From NCBI GenBank assembly GCA_002492075.1, contig DKXD01000003.1:1-7924 (forward strand): a DNA stretch of 7,924 nt, written 5' to 3'. Origin of the DNA: Ruminococcaceae bacterium UBA7135 (GTDB lineage Bacteria; Bacillota; Clostridia; Oscillospirales; Ruminococcaceae). A program made the position numbers and the translations under genes. The notes below the pieces were generated by a model. It saw only the letters and a list, made by a program, of their open reading frames with translations, had not been told where the DNA came from and ran no database searches. This document shows positions 5,784 through 7,924 of this stretch, in pieces; the first letter of the stretch is position 1; each line of letters starts with the position of its first letter.

Positions 5784-6809
5784 ATGTTACAGCAGGTTAT
5801 GACAGCTCCCGGTGTTATTGAGTTCAGAGAGGTAGACGTTCCCGAAGTCGGCAATGGTCAGGTGTTGATAAAGATCATGAGGATCGGCGTTTGCGGTTCC
5901 GATATTCATGTTTACCACGGCAAGCATCCGTTCACCAAGTATCCCGTAACTCAGGGTCACGAGGTATCGGGAGAAATCGTAAAGCTCGGCGCGGACGTTA
6001 AAAACTTTACAGTAGGACAAAAGGTCACTATACAGCCGCAGGTGGTTTGTGGAAAATGCCATCCCTGCACTCACGGAAAATACAATCTCTGCGAGAGCTT
6101 AAAGGTTATGGGATTTCAAACTACGGGTACGGCTTCCGAGTATTTCGCGGTAGACGCGGAAAAGGTAACGCCGCTCCCCGAGGATATGTCCTACGATGAA
6201 GGCGCGATGATAGAGCCGCTGGCAGTCGCGGTTCACGCGGTAAGACGCGCGGGCGATGTAAAAGGAATGAAAATCGCCGTGCTGGGCGCGGGTCCTATCG
6301 GTATACTGGTTGCCCAAACCGCCAAGGGAATGGGCGCGGAAAGCGTAATGATTACCGACGTAAGCGAGCTTCGGCTTGCAAAAGCAAAGGAATGTGGAAT
6401 CGACTTTTGCGTGAACACCAAAGAAAAAGATTTTGGTGACGCTATGGTCGAGAATTTCGGTCCTGATAAGGCTGACGTTATTTACGACTGCGCGGGAAAC
6501 AACATAACAATGGGTCAGGCAATAAAATATGCGCGCAAGGGCAGCACGATAATTCTCGTTGCGGTGTTTGCGGATATGGCGCAGGTAGACCTCGCGGTAT
6601 TAAACGATCACGAATTGGATCTGAACACTTCAATGATGTATAGAAACGAGGACTATATCGAGGCTATACGTCTTGTAAACGAGGGCAAAGTCGCGCTTAA
6701 ACCGCTTATCTCCAAGCATTTTGCGTTCAAGGATTATCTCGAGGCATACAAGTACATTGACGCTAACCGCGAAACTACAATGAAGGTTATAATTGACGTG
6801 CAGGATTAA
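5784..6809 (+). CDS. Zinc-dependent medium-chain alcohol/polyol dehydrogenase
   Basis: Cytoplasmic NAD(P)-dependent oxidoreductase of the MDR superfamily, sorbitol/L-threonine dehydrogenase-like, likely oxidising a polyol or sugar-derived secondary alcohol. Seen: 341 residues, normal length. Catalytic zinc ligands are C37 (GVCGSD, 35-40), H59 and E60 (GHE, 58-60), with E144 (IEP) as a further conserved site residue. The structural zinc loop is intact: C89, C92, C95 and C103. The Rossmann fold starts at VLGAGPIG (166-173), and D192 at the end of the second strand (ITDVSE) favours NAD over NADP. Start: AAAGGAG (5768-5774) nine bases before the ATG. It is the first gene of an operon with the GPH transporter 24 bases downstream, under a strong promoter carrying the proposed ROK operator. 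The name 'L-iditol/sorbitol dehydrogenase' would be the default call, but the substrate cannot be read from sequence; a galactose- or galactitol-type substrate is only suggested by context. Confidence 0.93.
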   Translation: MLQQVMTAPGVIEFREVDVPEVGNGQVLIKIMRIGVCGSDIHVYHGKHPFTKYPVTQGHEVSGEIVKLGADVKNFTVGQKVTIQPQVVCGKCHPCTHGKYNLCESLKVMGFQTTGTASEYFAVDAEKVTPLPEDMSYDEGAMIEPLAVAVHAVRRAGDVKGMKIAVLGAGPIGILVAQTAKGMGAESVMITDVSELRLAKAKECGIDFCVNTKEKDFGDAMVENFGPDKADVIYDCAGNNITMGQAIKYARKGSTIILVAVFADMAQVDLAVLNDHELDLNTSMMYRNEDYIEAIRLVNEGKVALKPLISKHFAFKDYLEAYKYIDANRETTMKVIIDVQD

Positions 6810-6833
6810 ACGATATTGACGGAGGAACACGGT

Positions 6834-7924
6834 ATGAAAAATAACGAAACCAATATCAAGATCCCGTTTATAAGCAAGTTTGCATACGGAATGGGCGACG
6901 TTGGCTGTAATTTCAGTTGGATGTTTGTCGGAAACTTTCTTATGATCTTTTACACCGACGTTTTCGGTATAAGTATGGGTGCGGTCGCGGCGCTTATGCT
7001 GTTTTCAAGATTCTGGGACGCGATAAACGATCCGATTGTCGGCAGTCTTACCGACAAGACCAACACACGTTGGGGACGTTACAGACCGTGGCTGCTGTTT
7101 GCCGCACCTCTGACCGCCATAGTGCTTATAATCTCGTTCTGGGCGCACCCGAACTGGAGCGACACGGCGAAGATCATTTATATGATAATTACATACTGTA
7201 TATTAGTCCTCGGTTATACCTGTGTCAATATCCCCTACGGAACGCTGTGCGGCGCAATGACTCAGAACATCGAGGAACGCGCGAAAATAAACACATTTCG
7301 TTCCGTCAGCGCAATGATCGCAATAGGAATAATTAACATCATTACATTGCCGCTTATTTCCAAATTCAGCGGCGAAAGCGGAAATCAGGCGCAAGGATAT
7401 TTACTGGTTGCCATACTTTACGGAGTGATATTTGCGCTGTGTCACATCTTCTGCTTCGCCAAAACGAAGGAAGCGGTAACGATACCGGAAAAAAAGAAAA
7501 TACCGATGAAGCTGCAGCTTAAGACCGTCATTCAAAACAAGCCGTATCTTCTGGCGCTGCTGGGGCAGTTCCTTTTCGGTATAACGCTTTACGGACGCAA
7601 TGCCGACGCGCTTTATTACTTTAAGTATGTCGAAGGCAGTGAGGCTCTGTTCACTACATACTCTATGGCGATAATCGTGCCGTCCATCATCGGTGCGGGG
7701 TTGTTTCCGCTGATATTCAAGTGGACGGGCAACAAGGGACGGTCAGCATCGATACTGGCACTTGGCACCGGTATATGTATGCTTTCGCTCTACTTTTTCA
7801 GCCCTGTGACCTCTCCCATTCCGTTTTATATTTGCTCGGGACTTACACAATTCTTTTTCGCGGGATTTAACACTGCTATCTACGCGATAGTTCCCGACTG
7901 CGTGGAATACGGCGAGTGGAAAAC
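6834..7924 (+). CDS. GPH-family sugar:cation symporter, N-terminal 363 residues (runs off the right edge)
   Basis: Inner-membrane secondary transporter of the glycoside-pentoside-hexuronide family (MFS fold, MelB relatives), importing a sugar or glycoside with a cation. Seen: many hydrophobic segments; RFWDAINDP (59-67), which aligns with MelB RIWDAINDP and keeps both cation-site aspartates (D62 and D66 for MelB D55 and D59); RWGRYRPWLL (79-88); VNIPYGTL (131-138); and VEYGEWK (357-363), matching MelB VDYGEYK, where the window ends. Family proteins are usually 450-480 residues, so about 100 are missing. MelB's sugar-contact residues D19, D124 and W128 align with N26, N132 and G136 here, so melibiose-type specificity should not be assumed; NIPYG is common in UidB/YicJ-type members. 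Start: GGAGG (6821-6825) eight bases before the ATG. It is co-transcribed with the preceding dehydrogenase and probably controlled by the ROK repressor. Confidence 0.93.
   Translation, partial: MKNNETNIKIPFISKFAYGMGDVGCNFSWMFVGNFLMIFYTDVFGISMGAVAALMLFSRFWDAINDPIVGSLTDKTNTRWGRYRPWLLFAAPLTAIVLIISFWAHPNWSDTAKIIYMIITYCILVLGYTCVNIPYGTLCGAMTQNIEERAKINTFRSVSAMIAIGIINIITLPLISKFSGESGNQAQGYLLVAILYGVIFALCHIFCFAKTKEAVTIPEKKKIPMKLQLKTVIQNKPYLLALLGQFLFGITLYGRNADALYYFKYVEGSEALFTTYSMAIIVPSIIGAGLFPLIFKWTGNKGRSASILALGTGICMLSLYFFSPVTSPIPFYICSGLTQFFFAGFNTAIYAIVPDCVEYGEWK

Noticed and set aside
1..7924. CRISPR array, insertion sequence, tRNA/rRNA or riboswitch
   Set aside because: No regularly spaced repeats, transposase, terminal repeats, cloverleaf or structured leader was found; leaders are short and explained by promoters and operators.

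Overview
The window looks like a carbohydrate-utilisation locus from a Gram-positive, low-to-mid GC anaerobe, most likely a gut or rumen Clostridia member (Oscillospiraceae/Lachnospiraceae-like). This rests on strong AGGAG/GGTGA ribosome binding sites, good sigma-A promoters with 17-bp spacers, a lipoprotein signal peptide followed by a Ser/Asn-rich tether, and the AraC, ROK and GPH-transporter families present. The species cannot be named from the sequence alone.

Layout. On the minus strand, bases 1-759 hold the N-terminal 253 residues of a cytoplasmic GH35 beta-galactosidase that runs off the left edge. Upstream of it on the same strand, 822-3431 encodes an 869-residue surface lipoprotein of family GH59 (galactocerebrosidase-like beta-galactosidase). 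The two are separated by 62 bases that hold a probable internal promoter and an 11-bp inverted repeat. A 148-bp divergent control region (3432-3579) separates GH59 from a plus-strand AraC-family regulator (3580-4374). Next comes a ROK-family repressor with a TTG start (4461-5564), closed by a clear intrinsic terminator. A second plus-strand unit follows: a zinc-dependent medium-chain dehydrogenase (5784-6809) and, 24 bases later, a GPH-family sugar:cation symporter (6834 to the right edge, 363 residues visible).

How it may work (inference). The GH59 lipoprotein would remove beta-galactosyl groups outside the cell. The GPH symporter would import a sugar or glycoside, the GH35 enzyme would hydrolyse imported beta-galactosides, and the dehydrogenase would oxidise a polyol or sugar product. 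Two regulatory circuits can be read in the DNA. First, a 21-bp-spaced direct repeat lies against the weak -35 region of the GH59 promoter, as expected for an AraC-type activator. Second, near-identical palindromes lie over the start points of the ROK gene and of the dehydrogenase-transporter operon, both centred 10.5 bp past the -10 box, as expected for ROK autorepression plus control of the downstream operon. The two minus-strand glycosidase promoters also share a 14-bp element (13/14 identical) spanning the -10 and start point.

No RNA gene, CRISPR array, insertion sequence or riboswitch was seen, and no gene-free stretch exceeds 300 bases.
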